A DNA stretch of 64,000 bases from an uncultured Tateyamaria sp. (GTDB taxonomy: Bacteria > Pseudomonadota > Alphaproteobacteria > Rhodobacterales > Rhodobacteraceae). The stretch covers positions 1 through 64,000 of the forward strand of contig CANMVD010000003.1 in the NCBI GenBank assembly GCA_947501275.1, written 5' to 3'. Position 1 is the stretch's first letter, and each line of letters begins with the position of its first letter. This document shows, one piece after another, positions 1-9,436 of this stretch. The position numbers and the translations under genes were made by a program. The notes below the pieces were generated by a model, which was given only the letters and a program-made list of their open reading frames with translations, did no database searches and had not been told where the DNA came from.

Positions 1-69
1 GGCCCCAATCTCCTGGATCGGCTTCTTATCCGCGTCGCGCGCAATCTCAATATCGCTCTTATAAGCCAT
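1..69 (-). CDS. fhs: Formate--tetrahydrofolate ligase, N-terminal fragment cut by the window edge
   Basis: Only the first 23 codons are present, beginning MAYKSDIEIARDADKKPIQE, which matches the characteristic N-terminus of ATP-dependent formate-tetrahydrofolate ligase. The enzyme makes 10-formyl-tetrahydrofolate from formate in cytosolic one-carbon metabolism. The ATG at 69 is preceded on the minus strand by AAGGGAAGC, a reasonable ribosome binding site. The P-loop and the rest of the protein lie outside the window, so the call rests on the N-terminal signature alone. Confidence 0.8.
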   Translation of the reverse strand, partial: MAYKSDIEIARDADKKPIQEIGA

Positions 70-95
70 GATGCTTCCCTTGAGTCCGTGGTGGG

Positions 96-116
96 CAGTT
101 CCTTTGTTAAGAACTG
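96..116 (-). repeat. Inverted repeat in the fhs leader
   Basis: CAGTTC (96-101) and GAACTG (111-116) form a 6-bp inverted repeat with a 9-nt spacer, 27-47 nt upstream of the fhs start codon. It could be an operator or a small leader hairpin. No T-run follows on either strand, so it is not an intrinsic terminator. The function is unknown. Confidence 0.3.
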
Positions 117-193
117 TCTGCGCCTGCATACAGGTGCATGCCCATAGGGAATGCGTGCAATTCCGACATTTTGAAGCGGACTTGCGCCTCTGA

Positions 194-937
194 TCACTCC
201 GCCGGTTTCATTTCGGAAACGGAAGACCCGAGATCGGAACATGTGTTTCGTTCCTTGAGAACCGATTCCAATCGCGCGTTGGTCGCGAGAAGTTTGGAGG
301 AAACACTGCTGGACAAGGCGTAATCAAGGTGAGGACCCAGCTCGGGATTGCGTTTCACGAGCTGCCGGAGCATGTCCGAACTGATCGTGAAATAGCGGCT
401 CGCACGGCTCAGGCGGACCGTCGCGCTGGCGGGCCCGCTTTCCAGACATGCGATCTCTCCGACAAAGTCACCGACCTGCACCATCGCAATGGGTCGTCCG
501 TTGACGTAGACGTCGGCCCCGCCATCCGCGAGATAACTCAGCTGCTTTACGGGGGCCGCTTGCTGAGTGAGCATGTCTCCTGCCTCGCCGCTGTACCATG
601 CGCCGGCATTCAGGATCTTGCGCGCATCCACTGGCCGCATCGTGGCAAAGCGCTGCTCGACCAAGCGGCGTTCTTCGGCGTTGAAGCGCAACCCGCGTGT
701 CACCAGCCACATGCGCGTCATGCCGACTATGGAAATGGTGATCCAACTGATCTGTACAATGGCAGACCAACGGTTCCATGCCTGAACGAGTGAAACAAGC
801 ACCAGAACAGACGCCAGAAGGTTCATGATTGTGTACGCGTAACTGCTGCCTTTGATCACGCCGAATTGCAGCAGCGCATAGGCGCTGATGTAGAAAAAAA
901 CGCCGAGAAAGCCGGCGATCTCGAATAATATTTCCAT
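194..937 (-). CDS. Membrane protein with C-terminal cyclic-nucleotide-binding domain
   Basis: This is a 247-residue protein. Residues about 3-80 hold three hydrophobic segments resembling the CBU_0592-like membrane domain. Residues about 105-200 form a cNMP-binding-like beta-barrel, with the cassette GDFVGEIACLESG at 156-168 followed by ASATVR at 170-175. The domain layout suggests a membrane-anchored sensor, since no output domain follows. The ligand is unknown, and cyclic-nucleotide binding is inferred from the fold only. The ATG at 937 was chosen because the upstream in-frame extension begins with TTG. It lies between fhs and the MOSC gene with no overlap, so an operon is not evident. Confidence 0.7.
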   Translation of the reverse strand: MEILFEIAGFLGVFFYISAYALLQFGVIKGSSYAYTIMNLLASVLVLVSLVQAWNRWSAIVQISWITISIVGMTRMWLVTRGLRFNAEERRLVEQRFATMRPVDARKILNAGAWYSGEAGDMLTQQAAPVKQLSYLADGGADVYVNGRPIAMVQVGDFVGEIACLESGPASATVRLSRASRYFTISSDMLRQLVKRNPELGPHLDYALSSSVSSKLLATNARLESVLKERNTCSDLGSSVSEMKPAE

Positions 938-1021
938 CAAAGATGCAATCCGCAAAAGTCGAATGCAGCCTTACGAGCAAACCACCATAAATCAAGCTTT
1001 GTTGTACGATCAAGGACGTCG

Positions 1022-1621
1022 CTATGTCGCTTTGACAGCAGCCTTGTGCGGCCAAACAGGTTGGTCTGGCACGTGCAGCGTCAGAACGTCACCCACAGCC
1101 AGCCGTCCGCCGTGTTCGATCCACGCCGTAACACCGCGCCGTCCCTTGGCCGCGGGTTTATATAATTTGCCAAAACCTGCGGCTTCTGCCTCGATTTCCT
1201 TGCCGGGATAGATGCAGGGACGGTTTGCCATGTCGATGGCAATGCCCACACCATTGTCCGACATCAGGCGCGACGATGGTGGGACATGTGTGAAGTCCGG
1301 AATGCCCTCGATAATCATGGAAGCCCCGACCCAAGCCGGGTCAATGGCATCAAGTCCCATGGTCGCGGCCGTTTGCGCCAACTCCTCTGCGCTCAGGATC
1401 GTGAGCTGGCGGACGTTGCGGATCTCTGTGCCTTGGGGATATTGCGTTTTGACCCGGACGCAAGAGGCGCGCGTCGCCCCACCATGGTCCTCGCCCGGGA
1501 ACCCATCAAGGGTTGCGTCCACCGCCTCGACGGGGACGGCGCGCAAAGAGGCTGCGCGCGACGGGACATGCCCCAACCACGTGATACGCGCCGTAAAAGA
1601 TGTGGGGACAAGGGCGGGCAT
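1022..1621 (-). CDS. MOSC domain-containing protein
   Basis: This 199-residue protein consists essentially of one MOSC (molybdenum cofactor sulfurase C-terminal) domain. Visible hallmarks are GEDHGG at 43-48, RASC at 51-54 and the conserved cysteine of RPCIYPG at C136, followed by the segment YKPAAKGRRGV. MOSC proteins handle sulfur or bind molybdopterin-related cofactors, and members include YiiM and mARC. No PLP-dependent NifS-like or ferredoxin domain is attached, so this is a stand-alone member with an unknown substrate. It is downstream of ftsH, separated from it by a terminator, so it probably has its own promoter. Confidence 0.8.
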   Translation of the reverse strand: MPALVPTSFTARITWLGHVPSRAASLRAVPVEAVDATLDGFPGEDHGGATRASCVRVKTQYPQGTEIRNVRQLTILSAEELAQTAATMGLDAIDPAWVGASMIIEGIPDFTHVPPSSRLMSDNGVGIAIDMANRPCIYPGKEIEAEAAGFGKLYKPAAKGRRGVTAWIEHGGRLAVGDVLTLHVPDQPVWPHKAAVKAT

Positions 1622-1751
1622 GGCAGATCACTCCAAACAGGTTGCAAGCGCTCTATGACCGGTTCGCTTCAAAACCGCCAATGACGATTTGTGGCGGCTG
1701 TTTCAAACCCTGTGATGAGTGAATGCACTCGGCAACGACAACCACGCCTGC

Positions 1752-1784
1752 AAAAGAAAAGGCCCGCCAAAATGACGGGCCTTG
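1752..1784 (-). terminator. Intrinsic terminator of ftsH
   Basis: On the minus strand a GC-rich stem (AAGGCCCGTC / GGCGGGCCTT, one G-T pair, loop about 5 nt) is followed by a T-rich tract (TTTTCTTTTG). It sits about 20 bp after the ftsH stop codon and probably ends the long Tol-Pal/tilS/ftsH transcription unit. Confidence 0.8.
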
Positions 1785-1804
1785 GTTTGGTTCTGGGCGC
1801 CGGC

Positions 1805-3733
1805 TTAGCCTGTTGGCTCCGGTTCCATCCCGCCATCGCCCCCCGATGGGCCAGATTTCTTCTTGGCTTTCGGGATCGCCGTGAGGCTTGGTTTTTCTTC
1901 TTTGACAGCGGTGCCGCCATCTTCATCATCTGGCGCTTGGGGCGGTTCGCCACGCATCACGCGCTTGATCTCTTCACCGGTTAGCGTTTCGTACTCCAGA
2001 AGACCCTGCGCAAGCCGCTCAAACTCTTCCATATTGTCTTGGATAATCTTGTAGGCGGTGGCATAGCCCTCATCGATAAAGCGTTTCACTTCGCTTTCGA
2101 TCAGCGACTTTGTTTCAGCCGAAACCGAAAATCCACCCGCGCCGCCGTTGGCCTGATAGCCTGCCGCCGCTTCCTGATAGTCGATGTTGCCGACCAGATC
2201 GGACATGCCGTAGCGCATGACCATGGAACGGGCGAGTTGGCTGGCCTGCATGATGTCACCGACCGGGCCCGAAGACACAGAATCAGCGCCATATTTCAGG
2301 ATTTCGGCGGCCTTGCCCGCCATGGTCATGGCGATCTGCTGTTCCGCTTCGTCCTTGAACAATTGCAATTTATCCATTTCAGGCAGGCTCATCACCATAC
2401 CCAATGCACCCCCGCGCGGAATGATCGTCGCCTTGTAGACGGGATCGCATTTCGGCAGCTTTATACCGACAATGGCGTGGCCCGCTTCGTGATAGGCTGT
2501 CTTTTCCTTCTGGTCTTGCGTCAAGACCATCGAACGGCGTTCAGCACCCATCATGATCTTGTCCTTGGCCTGTTCAAAGTCGACCATGGACAGGAACCGG
2601 CGTCCGATACGCGCGGCACCAAGGGCTGCTTCATTCACAAGGTTGGCAAGGTCCGCCCCCGAAAAGCCGGGCGTGCCGCGTGCAATGATGCGCAGATCAA
2701 CGTCAGGGCCCAGAGGAGTCTTGCGCGCATGCACGCCAAGGATCTTCTCGCGGCCCTTGATGTCAGGGTTGCCAACGGTGACCTGACGGTCAAATCGACC
2801 GGGGCGCAGCAAGGCAGGGTCCAGAACGTCCTTACGGTTGGTGGCGGCGATGATGATGACACCTTCGTTCGCCTCAAAGCCATCCATCTCGACCAGCAGC
2901 TGGTTGAGCGTTTGCTCGCGTTCATCATTGCCGCCGCCATAACCGGCACCACGGTGGCGGCCCACGGCGTCAATTTCGTCGATGAATACAATGCACGGCG
3001 CGTTCTTTTTGGCCTGTTCGAACATGTCGCGCACACGGGACGCACCCACACCCACGAACATCTCAACAAAGTCAGACCCCGAGATGGTGAAGAACGGCAC
3101 ACCCGCCTCGCCCGCAATCGCGCGGGCCAACAGGGTTTTACCAGTGCCAGGAGGGCCAACAAGCAAAGCGCCCTTGGGGATCTTGCCGCCAAGACGCGAG
3201 AATTTCTGCGGGTTGCGCAGGAATTCCACGATCTCTTCCAGCTCTTCCTTGGCTTCGTCGATACCTGCAACATCATCAAAGGTCACGCGGCCATGCTTTT
3301 CCGTCAGCATCTTGGCTTTGGATTTGCCAAAGCCCATGGCGCCACCTTTGCCGCCACCCTGCATGCGGTTCATGAAATAGACCCACACACCGATCAGCAG
3401 CAAGAAAGGCAACAACGACAGAATGAACGTCTGGAAGCCGGATTGCTGTTGCTGTTCAGCCCGCACAGGAATGTCATTGGCAATCAACAAGTCTGTCACT
3501 TCAGCGTCTTCAGGCTTGATGGTCACAAAGTCTTCCGTGCCACGACGAAAGCGCACTTGCTCTCCATCAAGCGTCACGTTGCTGACCGAGCCGTCCTCGA
3601 CCGCGTCAACAAATTCCGAATAGCTGATTTCGCGGCTTTGCATCGTGTTGCCGGAACCGCCGAACAGGTTGAACAAGGCCAAGATCAGCAAAAACAGCAC
3701 TACCCAAAAGGCGATATTGCGTGCGTTACCCAA
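1805..3733 (-). CDS. ftsH: ATP-dependent zinc metalloprotease FtsH
   Basis: This 642-residue inner-membrane AAA+ protease degrades unassembled membrane proteins and short-lived regulators. It has an N-terminal membrane segment (about 7-25), a periplasmic domain, a second membrane segment (about 102-120), Walker A GPPGTGKT at 193-200, Walker B FIDEID at 250-255, and the zinc site HEAGH at 415-419. The C-terminal tail is charged and glycine-rich. Length and domain order are normal for the family. It is the last gene of the ybgC-tol-pal-tilS block, separated from tilS by 77 bp, and a terminator follows. Confidence 0.97.
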   Translation of the reverse strand: MGNARNIAFWVVLFLLILALFNLFGGSGNTMQSREISYSEFVDAVEDGSVSNVTLDGEQVRFRRGTEDFVTIKPEDAEVTDLLIANDIPVRAEQQQQSGFQTFILSLLPFLLLIGVWVYFMNRMQGGGKGGAMGFGKSKAKMLTEKHGRVTFDDVAGIDEAKEELEEIVEFLRNPQKFSRLGGKIPKGALLVGPPGTGKTLLARAIAGEAGVPFFTISGSDFVEMFVGVGASRVRDMFEQAKKNAPCIVFIDEIDAVGRHRGAGYGGGNDEREQTLNQLLVEMDGFEANEGVIIIAATNRKDVLDPALLRPGRFDRQVTVGNPDIKGREKILGVHARKTPLGPDVDLRIIARGTPGFSGADLANLVNEAALGAARIGRRFLSMVDFEQAKDKIMMGAERRSMVLTQDQKEKTAYHEAGHAIVGIKLPKCDPVYKATIIPRGGALGMVMSLPEMDKLQLFKDEAEQQIAMTMAGKAAEILKYGADSVSSGPVGDIMQASQLARSMVMRYGMSDLVGNIDYQEAAAGYQANGGAGGFSVSAETKSLIESEVKRFIDEGYATAYKIIQDNMEEFERLAQGLLEYETLTGEEIKRVMRGEPPQAPDDEDGGTAVKEEKPSLTAIPKAKKKSGPSGGDGGMEPEPTG

Positions 3734-3810
3734 GAATACTCTCCTGATGAAGTCTGATGTGCGGACATAGCAGCACAGTTAGTGATAAGATAGGGGGACT
3801 CGCGTCAGGT

Positions 3811-5058
3811 TCAATGCGATAAAAGCGCCGCAAAGAAGGCATCTGGCCCACCTTCCAACTCTGCGCTCCACTCATCGTCAGGTGCCGCGATGGGTGCCGC
3901 GACCAATCTCCCCTCGTACCAGACCGATGGTGTGACGGCGATTGCCGCCCTCGGCATCCCGGAGTCGCGCCAGTTCTCAAGCTCCGGCAGGATGTCATAG
4001 CCCAGGGCGCGCACCTCAATATCGGGGTCATCGTCGGGCCCATCCACGAACCAGCGATCATCCCAGACATCGCCCACTTCCACGACCATTTCTGCGACAG
4101 CTTTCAGTTCACGGTACAGCCAGACAGTCTGGTCCTCGGTCGAGATCTGACAGCCATTCAATGTGATGGTTTGCCCTGTCTGAACAGCCTCCAGCGCTCG
4201 GCTCATCGCGTCGCGGCGCGGTGGATATGTGCTGCCGGAAAGCCATGTCAGGCAGTGAACGAGCAGGCGCCGCTTGATCTCGGTGGGCAAAGTCCGAAAG
4301 CGACGCACCTCAAGCGCAATCGCCCCGTTGCGCACATCGGCCAGTTCTCGGGCGGCAAGGAATGTTTGCCAATCCAGCGCTTCGCGCGCCTGGGCCATGT
4401 GGCCTGCGACTTGCGCCAAGGCTTCTACACCAATCCCGAGCGTTTCCAGAACAGTCAGCGCATCGCGGATGCGGATACGTTCAAAATCGCGGTTGAGGTT
4501 GCTTGGATCGTCAATCCAGAGCAATCCGGCAGCCTGCAAGTAAGACCGCAGGTCAAGTCGCGGGATAGCCAGAAACGGACGCACCCAAGTGATCCCGTCA
4601 CGAATATGACGCGGCGACATTGCACTCAGCCCGTCAACGCCCCCGGAACGCGCCATCCGCATCAGAACTGTTTCGGCCTGATCGTCCGCCGTGTGACCCA
4701 GTGCGACATGCGTGATCTGGTGGGCATAGGCCCAGTCAGCCATCAGCGTGTAACGCCCATCACGTGCCTGCGCCTGCAAATTGCCATGCCCGTCCCAGTT
4801 GGTCCAATATTCGAGGTGATGTTGCAGACCAAGCTTGTGGCAAAGGCCTGTCACAACCTTGATTTCTTCCTTGGTTTCAGGCCGTAAACCGTGATCAACC
4901 GTTATGACATGCAGTTCGATACGTTGCTCATAGGCGTATCGAGCCAATATGGACAACAGGGCGATCGAGTCACCTCCCCCTGACACAGCCACCCCCATAC
5001 GCTCGGGTGGTCGCGGACCGAAAGCCGCCGCTACCGCATCAAGGAGCCGGTTTCCCAT
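3811..5058 (-). CDS. tilS: tRNA(Ile)-lysidine synthase
   Basis: This 415-residue N-type ATP pyrophosphatase modifies C34 of the tRNA(Ile) CAU anticodon to lysidine, changing both its amino-acid identity and codon reading. The PP-loop SGGGDS lies at 26-31, and later segments typical of TilS include LGHTADDQAETVLMR and the SGGVDGLSAM region. The start at 5058 (MGNRLLDAV) was preferred because a longer in-frame form would overlap the cpoB coding region, whereas this ATG falls 4 bp after the cpoB stop. It is part of the tol-pal operon and lies upstream of ftsH, as in many proteobacteria. Confidence 0.93.
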   Translation of the reverse strand: MGNRLLDAVAAAFGPRPPERMGVAVSGGGDSIALLSILARYAYEQRIELHVITVDHGLRPETKEEIKVVTGLCHKLGLQHHLEYWTNWDGHGNLQAQARDGRYTLMADWAYAHQITHVALGHTADDQAETVLMRMARSGGVDGLSAMSPRHIRDGITWVRPFLAIPRLDLRSYLQAAGLLWIDDPSNLNRDFERIRIRDALTVLETLGIGVEALAQVAGHMAQAREALDWQTFLAARELADVRNGAIALEVRRFRTLPTEIKRRLLVHCLTWLSGSTYPPRRDAMSRALEAVQTGQTITLNGCQISTEDQTVWLYRELKAVAEMVVEVGDVWDDRWFVDGPDDDPDIEVRALGYDILPELENWRDSGMPRAAIAVTPSVWYEGRLVAAPIAAPDDEWSAELEGGPDAFFAALLSH

Positions 5059-5062
5059 CGCC

Positions 5063-5908
5063 TTACGAGCACCCGATGTTCTGCATAGCTGACTGTGCGT
5101 CTGCAACGGCAGGGGCAGCGGGAAAACGCACGCCAACTTCTGCAAGTGTCACACACGCTTCCTGAGTTTGGCCCAAACGCCCCAATGCTGCGCCCAGACG
5201 GAATAGCGCCTCAGGTGCATTTTGGCCTTGTTGATCCTGACTGAAGGCCGACAGATAGGCCCGCGCGCCTTCGCGCACATCACCCAGACCTTCAAGCGCC
5301 TCGCCGCGACGCAACTCTGCCTCTACTGCGAGGGGTCCGCCCGGGTAGGTCGTATTAAAGGCCGCAAACTGGTCTGCGGCGGCGCGAAAGTCACCGGAGG
5401 CGAGCGCCCCCTGCGCCCGCTCAAAATCTGCTTTTTCCTGTGCCGCCAACTGCGTGCCCGGCTGTTCCGGTGTCGGGGCCGGTGCAGGTGTCACCGCTCC
5501 CGTCTGAGGGGCCTCGCCGCCACCCAGCGTCGGCGTATCTCCGAGATTGGCAATGTCACATGCGTCCTCAAGCTCACACAGACGGAATTCCAGATCGCCG
5601 ACGCGATTTGTGCCATCACGCACCACGCTTTCGATGCGGAATTCAAGCTGCTCAGTCTTGCCGGTCAACCGCTGCAATTCAGCCTCGATCGCGTTCAAAC
5701 GATCCAATGCTCCAGCCCCGGCAAGATTTGTCGATGCCCCGCCTGTCGTTGACAGCTCGCGTCTGAGGCGCTGCACTTCGACATACAGAACGCTCAATTC
5801 CTGACGAATGTCCGCCAGCGTCTGATCATCCTGCGCAAATGCGGCAGGCGCTCCACCAAGGAACGCCGCCACTGCTGCAACTGCCAGATACCGCACCATA
5901 GTCACCAT
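5063..5908 (-). CDS. cpoB: Tol-Pal system protein CpoB (YbgF)
   Basis: This 281-residue periplasmic protein has a signal peptide (about 1-25, ending AAFAQ), a coiled-coil trimerisation region (about 28-85), a proline/alanine linker with several cysteines, and C-terminal tetratricopeptide-like repeats (about 155-275, starting DFERAQGALASGDFRAA). CpoB coordinates peptidoglycan synthesis with outer-membrane constriction through TolA. It follows pal by 5 bp and precedes tilS by 4 bp, so it is translated within the same operon. Confidence 0.92.
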   Translation of the reverse strand: MVTMVRYLAVAAVAAFLGGAPAAFAQDDQTLADIRQELSVLYVEVQRLRRELSTTGGASTNLAGAGALDRLNAIEAELQRLTGKTEQLEFRIESVVRDGTNRVGDLEFRLCELEDACDIANLGDTPTLGGGEAPQTGAVTPAPAPTPEQPGTQLAAQEKADFERAQGALASGDFRAAADQFAAFNTTYPGGPLAVEAELRRGEALEGLGDVREGARAYLSAFSQDQQGQNAPEALFRLGAALGRLGQTQEACVTLAEVGVRFPAAPAVADAQSAMQNIGCS

Positions 5909-5913
5909 CTTTC

Positions 5914-6435
5914 CTAGCTGGTAAGACCACCCGCCAACACCGTCACCGCGCGACGGTTCTTGGCGTAACAGGCCTCTTCACTGCACACTTCGATTGGGCG
6001 CTCTTTACCATAGCTTACAACTTGCAGGCGACCCGCTTGAACACCTTGAGACACAAGGTAAGCGCGGGCCGCATCTGCACGGCGCGCACCCAGAGCGAGG
6101 TTATATTCACGTGTTCCCTGTTCGTCTGCATGGCCTTCAATGACAGCGGTATAGTCTGCATTCTGCAGCAGCCACACAGCCTGCCCGTCCAACGTCGCCC
6201 GCCCTTCGGGTGACAGTGTCGACTGATCCACGAGGAACAGGACACGATCCCCTACAGTCTGCTGAAAATAGGCTGGCGAAGCGGGATCAGACGCGCTGCC
6301 CGGGACAATGCTGCCCGCGAGCGGGTCACTGACGCCACCATTTGCGGTGTCGTCTGCCCCAAAACGGTTGGGGTTGGTACAGGCCGCTACGCTTAGCGCC
6401 GCACATAGCATGAGGATTGTGGATTTCATTTTCAT
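5914..6435 (-). CDS. pal: Peptidoglycan-associated lipoprotein Pal
   Basis: This 173-residue outer-membrane lipoprotein has a signal peptide with a lipobox ending at Cys19 (SVAAC). A C-terminal OmpA-like peptidoglycan-binding domain (about 60-170) includes the segment NLALGARRADAARAYL. Pal links the outer membrane to peptidoglycan and is recruited to the division site by TolB/TolA. It lies between tolB (95 bp upstream) and cpoB. Confidence 0.96.
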   Translation of the reverse strand: MKMKSTILMLCAALSVAACTNPNRFGADDTANGGVSDPLAGSIVPGSASDPASPAYFQQTVGDRVLFLVDQSTLSPEGRATLDGQAVWLLQNADYTAVIEGHADEQGTREYNLALGARRADAARAYLVSQGVQAGRLQVVSYGKERPIEVCSEEACYAKNRRAVTVLAGGLTS

Positions 6436-6530
6436 CTCTTCTGCCTCTGTTACTCTCGATTCGAGTGTTCTTTTGTAATTGCTCGTTAATGAAGGTTACC
6501 ACGAACGGGGCCGTTTGGAAACGCGACCAC

Positions 6531-7847
6531 TTAACGCTGCAATGGCCCCCATGACGGGTCAGACCCGCCTTCGGGCGTGCGCACGGGCCGCAGGTTCCGA
6601 CCGGTGATGTCCACGGAATACAGAGTCGAGCGCCCCGCCGCCCCTTGGGTTTCGCGCGCAAACATGATCACGCGGCCATTTGGCGACCATGTTGGTCCCT
6701 CATCAAGGAACGATGCCGACAACAAACGCTCTTCGGACCCGTCCAAGCGCATCACCCCAATATGAAAACGCCCCTGCGATTGCTTGGTGAACGCAATAAG
6801 GTCCCCGCGAGGCGACCACACGGGGGTACCATAGCGCCCTTCTCCGAAGGAGATCCTGCGCGCTTCGCCGCCACCCGCTGGCATGACGTACAATTGTTGA
6901 GATCCAGAGCGGTCACTTTCAAACACGATCTGCGATCCGTCCGGGCTGAAACTTGGCGCTGTTTCGATGGACGGAGCGCTGGTCAGGCGCTTTGTCCCGC
7001 CGGACGCTATATCCATGGCGTAGATGTCAGTATTTGCGCCTTGGGACAGTGAATAGACCACCGTTTGCCCATTGGGCGCAAACCGCGGCGCAAAACTCAT
7101 CGTGCCTTGTTGGCTTTCCAAGACGCGGCGCTGCACCGATCCGACATCCAGCACATAAATGCGCGGAAACCCCGTCTCGTAACTGGTATAAAGCACCCGG
7201 TCACCATTTGCCGAAAAGCGTGGCGCCAGAACGATGGATTCCGACCCGGTCAGATACTGCACATTCGCACCATCATAATCCATGATCGCCAGACGTTTAC
7301 GGCGATTGTCCTTTGGACCGGTTTCACTGACATAGACAACACGGCTGTCGAAATAGCCTGTCTCGCCAGTGATGCGGGAATAGACCGCATCTGCCACCTT
7401 GTGCGCGATCCGCCGCCACGCATCCGTGGTTCCTGCAAATTGCAATCCATCGCCCATCTCGGCCCCGGAAAATACATCATAGAGACGGAATTTTACGGTG
7501 ACTTGGTTGCCTTGCACATTGACGGCTCCCGTCACAAGTGCCTGCACGTTGATCGCTTTCCAGTCGGCATAGAGCACAGGGCTGTTGAAGTCGGACACTT
7601 GCGAGATGAAACTGGAGGACGGTACCTCACGAAACAGGCCGGTGCCTGCCAGATCAGCAGCAATCACGCGCGCCAGTTGCTGGCCCATTTCGGCACTTCC
7701 CGCGGTTTCAGGCACCAGATTGGGCACCGCCACGGGCAAGGGTTCGATCACCCCTTCCGTGATTTCGATCCGCAAAGGACCATCCTGCGCCGTCAGCGGG
7801 GCCGTCCAGACCACCGCCAAAACCATTAAAAGCACTCGAACCATCAT
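6531..7847 (-). CDS. tolB: Tol-Pal system beta-propeller protein TolB
   Basis: This 438-residue periplasmic protein has a signal peptide (about 2-21), an N-terminal alpha/beta domain, and a C-terminal six-bladed propeller built of repeats such as [32 protein letters not shown] and [16 protein letters not shown]. It binds Pal and the TolA C-terminus. The start was set at 7847 because this ATG overlaps the tolA stop as ATGA and leaves a clean signal peptide, whereas the longer in-frame form adds a charged, non-signal-like extension. Confidence 0.95.
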   Translation of the reverse strand: MMVRVLLMVLAVVWTAPLTAQDGPLRIEITEGVIEPLPVAVPNLVPETAGSAEMGQQLARVIAADLAGTGLFREVPSSSFISQVSDFNSPVLYADWKAINVQALVTGAVNVQGNQVTVKFRLYDVFSGAEMGDGLQFAGTTDAWRRIAHKVADAVYSRITGETGYFDSRVVYVSETGPKDNRRKRLAIMDYDGANVQYLTGSESIVLAPRFSANGDRVLYTSYETGFPRIYVLDVGSVQRRVLESQQGTMSFAPRFAPNGQTVVYSLSQGANTDIYAMDIASGGTKRLTSAPSIETAPSFSPDGSQIVFESDRSGSQQLYVMPAGGGEARRISFGEGRYGTPVWSPRGDLIAFTKQSQGRFHIGVMRLDGSEERLLSASFLDEGPTWSPNGRVIMFARETQGAAGRSTLYSVDITGRNLRPVRTPEGGSDPSWGPLQR

Positions 7848-8956
7848 TTGATACGCATCCTTTCGGGATTGAACGTCATCTCGATTTCTTTCCATTGACC
7901 GTATTTTTCAACAGGCAGGCCGTAGCCGTCGCGGGTGCAGCGGATGATCGCTCGCCGGGCCGCACCAAAGGCGTCATTTGCCGCCGATTGAGATCCGCCC
8001 GACGAAGACACCAAGCGGATCGAAGACACCACTGGTTTGGCGTCCTGTGTCATGTCCACGGCAACGACAACCGTGGTTTGCAGCGCCTCAGAAGACAACG
8101 AGCCAACGTTCCAACACGACGACACGGCAACGCGCAGCGCATCTTTTTCCCCGGCGGACAGCGGCGGGCCTTGTGGGACATCCTCGGCGCCGCCGCCTTC
8201 AAGGGCAGCACGTAAGGCATCTTCGACATCACTGCTCGTGTCTTCAGGTTCAGATTGCGGTTGCTCTGAGGGCTGAGGCGTTTCCTCGGTGGGTGTTTCC
8301 GCTGTGCGCGCAGGGGGCGTCGGACGCCGGGCAGGCGGGCGCGCGGAGGTCAAAGGCGCGCCAGCTGGTTCTTCCGCCTCGGTGACAATTTCTTCTGTCG
8401 CTTCTTCGGGCGCCGTTTGTTCCTGTTCCTCGGCTTGCGTTTCGCCCCCCTCATCGGGCGTCACAGCCTCTTGCTCGACTACGTCAGGTGCGGCCTCTGG
8501 TTCCGGGGCTTCTGCCGCTTCTGGAGCGACACGGTCTGACGGGCGCGGAATCGGGCGCGGTGCAAGTTCGGGCGCTTCCACGGCCTGCTCTTGGGGTGCA
8601 GGCTGCACAGGTGCCTCATCCACGATTTCCGGCTCGGGCTGCGGAATCGGCGGTTCGGGCACAACTTCCGGTTCTGGCTCAGGTGTTGGCGTAGGCTGCT
8701 CGACCACAACGTCTTGGTCAGGAGTCGGAGTTTCAACAGGATCAGGCACGATCTCGGGCTCGGCAGGCAACGCGATATCTATAGGTGCTGCCGGTTGCGG
8801 ACCGTTTGTCAGCAGGGTTTCAAAGGCATCTGACGAGATCACCGACACCTCCGTCACTTCAAATGGCAACGGCTCTGACTGAAAGCTGCCGCCAAAGATC
8901 AGCCAGCCAATCAGCCCGGCATGGCCGACACCAGATATGACCTGCCCGACATGCAC
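7844..8956 (-). CDS. tolA: Tol-Pal energy-transducing protein TolA
   Basis: This 370-residue protein has a single N-terminal membrane segment (about 5-24). A long Pro/Glu/Ala/Thr-rich periplasmic region (about 55-265) reads as a low-complexity tether. A C-terminal TolA/TonB-like domain (about 270-370) contains [14 protein letters not shown] and a [23 protein letters not shown] end. TolA couples the TolQR motor to TolB/Pal. The central region replaces the helical Ala-Lys region of E. coli TolA, as is usual in alphaproteobacteria. It lies 3 bp after tolR and overlaps tolB by 4 bp. Confidence 0.92.
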   Translation of the reverse strand: MHVGQVISGVGHAGLIGWLIFGGSFQSEPLPFEVTEVSVISSDAFETLLTNGPQPAAPIDIALPAEPEIVPDPVETPTPDQDVVVEQPTPTPEPEPEVVPEPPIPQPEPEIVDEAPVQPAPQEQAVEAPELAPRPIPRPSDRVAPEAAEAPEPEAAPDVVEQEAVTPDEGGETQAEEQEQTAPEEATEEIVTEAEEPAGAPLTSARPPARRPTPPARTAETPTEETPQPSEQPQSEPEDTSSDVEDALRAALEGGGAEDVPQGPPLSAGEKDALRVAVSSCWNVGSLSSEALQTTVVVAVDMTQDAKPVVSSIRLVSSSGGSQSAANDAFGAARRAIIRCTRDGYGLPVEKYGQWKEIEMTFNPERMRIK

Positions 8957-8959
8957 CGC

Positions 8960-9433
8960 TTACTGCCCCTCACCGTCCAGCGTCGGGCCGCCAATGTCGG
9001 TCACCAGGCCAATGTTGGAAAACCCGCCCGCATTGAGCGCACCCATGACCTGCATGACCTGACTGTAAGGCACTGACCCGTCAGCCCGCAAAAACACACG
9101 GTCGCTTGTACGCTCGGACGCGATGGACCGCAGGCGCACCACCAATTGGTCGCGCGCCACGGCAGTTGTCTGGATCTGCACCTCGCCGCTCGCCATCACG
9201 GTGACGGTCAATGGTTCTTCCTGATCTGCGGGCAAGGCGCTCGCGGCGGTTTTGGGCAACTCGACCTCTACCCCGACCGTCAACAGCGGTGCCGCAACCA
9301 TAAATATAATGAGCAACACCAACATCACGTCCACGAAGGGCGTGACGTTGATTTCAGACATTGGACGCGAACGAGAACGCCCACGACGCCGCCTGCCTCC
9401 GCCTGCGTCCTTTTGTACAACACCAGCACCCAT
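8960..9433 (-). CDS. tolR: ExbD/TolR biopolymer transport protein TolR
   Basis: This 157-residue protein has an Arg-rich cytosolic N-terminus (about 12-24), the family signature MSEINVTPFVDVML leading into a single membrane helix (about 35-55) that contains the proton-pathway Asp, and a periplasmic ExbD domain. With TolQ it forms the proton-driven motor that energises TolA. It follows tolQ by 3 bp. Confidence 0.96.
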   Translation of the reverse strand: MGAGVVQKDAGGGRRRRGRSRSRPMSEINVTPFVDVMLVLLIIFMVAAPLLTVGVEVELPKTAASALPADQEEPLTVTVMASGEVQIQTTAVARDQLVVRLRSIASERTSDRVFLRADGSVPYSQVMQVMGALNAGGFSNIGLVTDIGGPTLDGEGQ

Positions 9434-9436
9434 GAC

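Noticed and set aside
2039-3757. A 572-codon open frame antisense to ftsH
   Set aside because: It is an exact shadow of the ftsH coding frame, caused by GC-rich codon use. The translation has no family resemblance and no ribosome binding site.
8160-8790. Low-complexity Pro/Glu/Ala region as a nucleotide repeat array
   Set aside because: It is the extended periplasmic tether of TolA, with irregular codons and no exact unit repeat.
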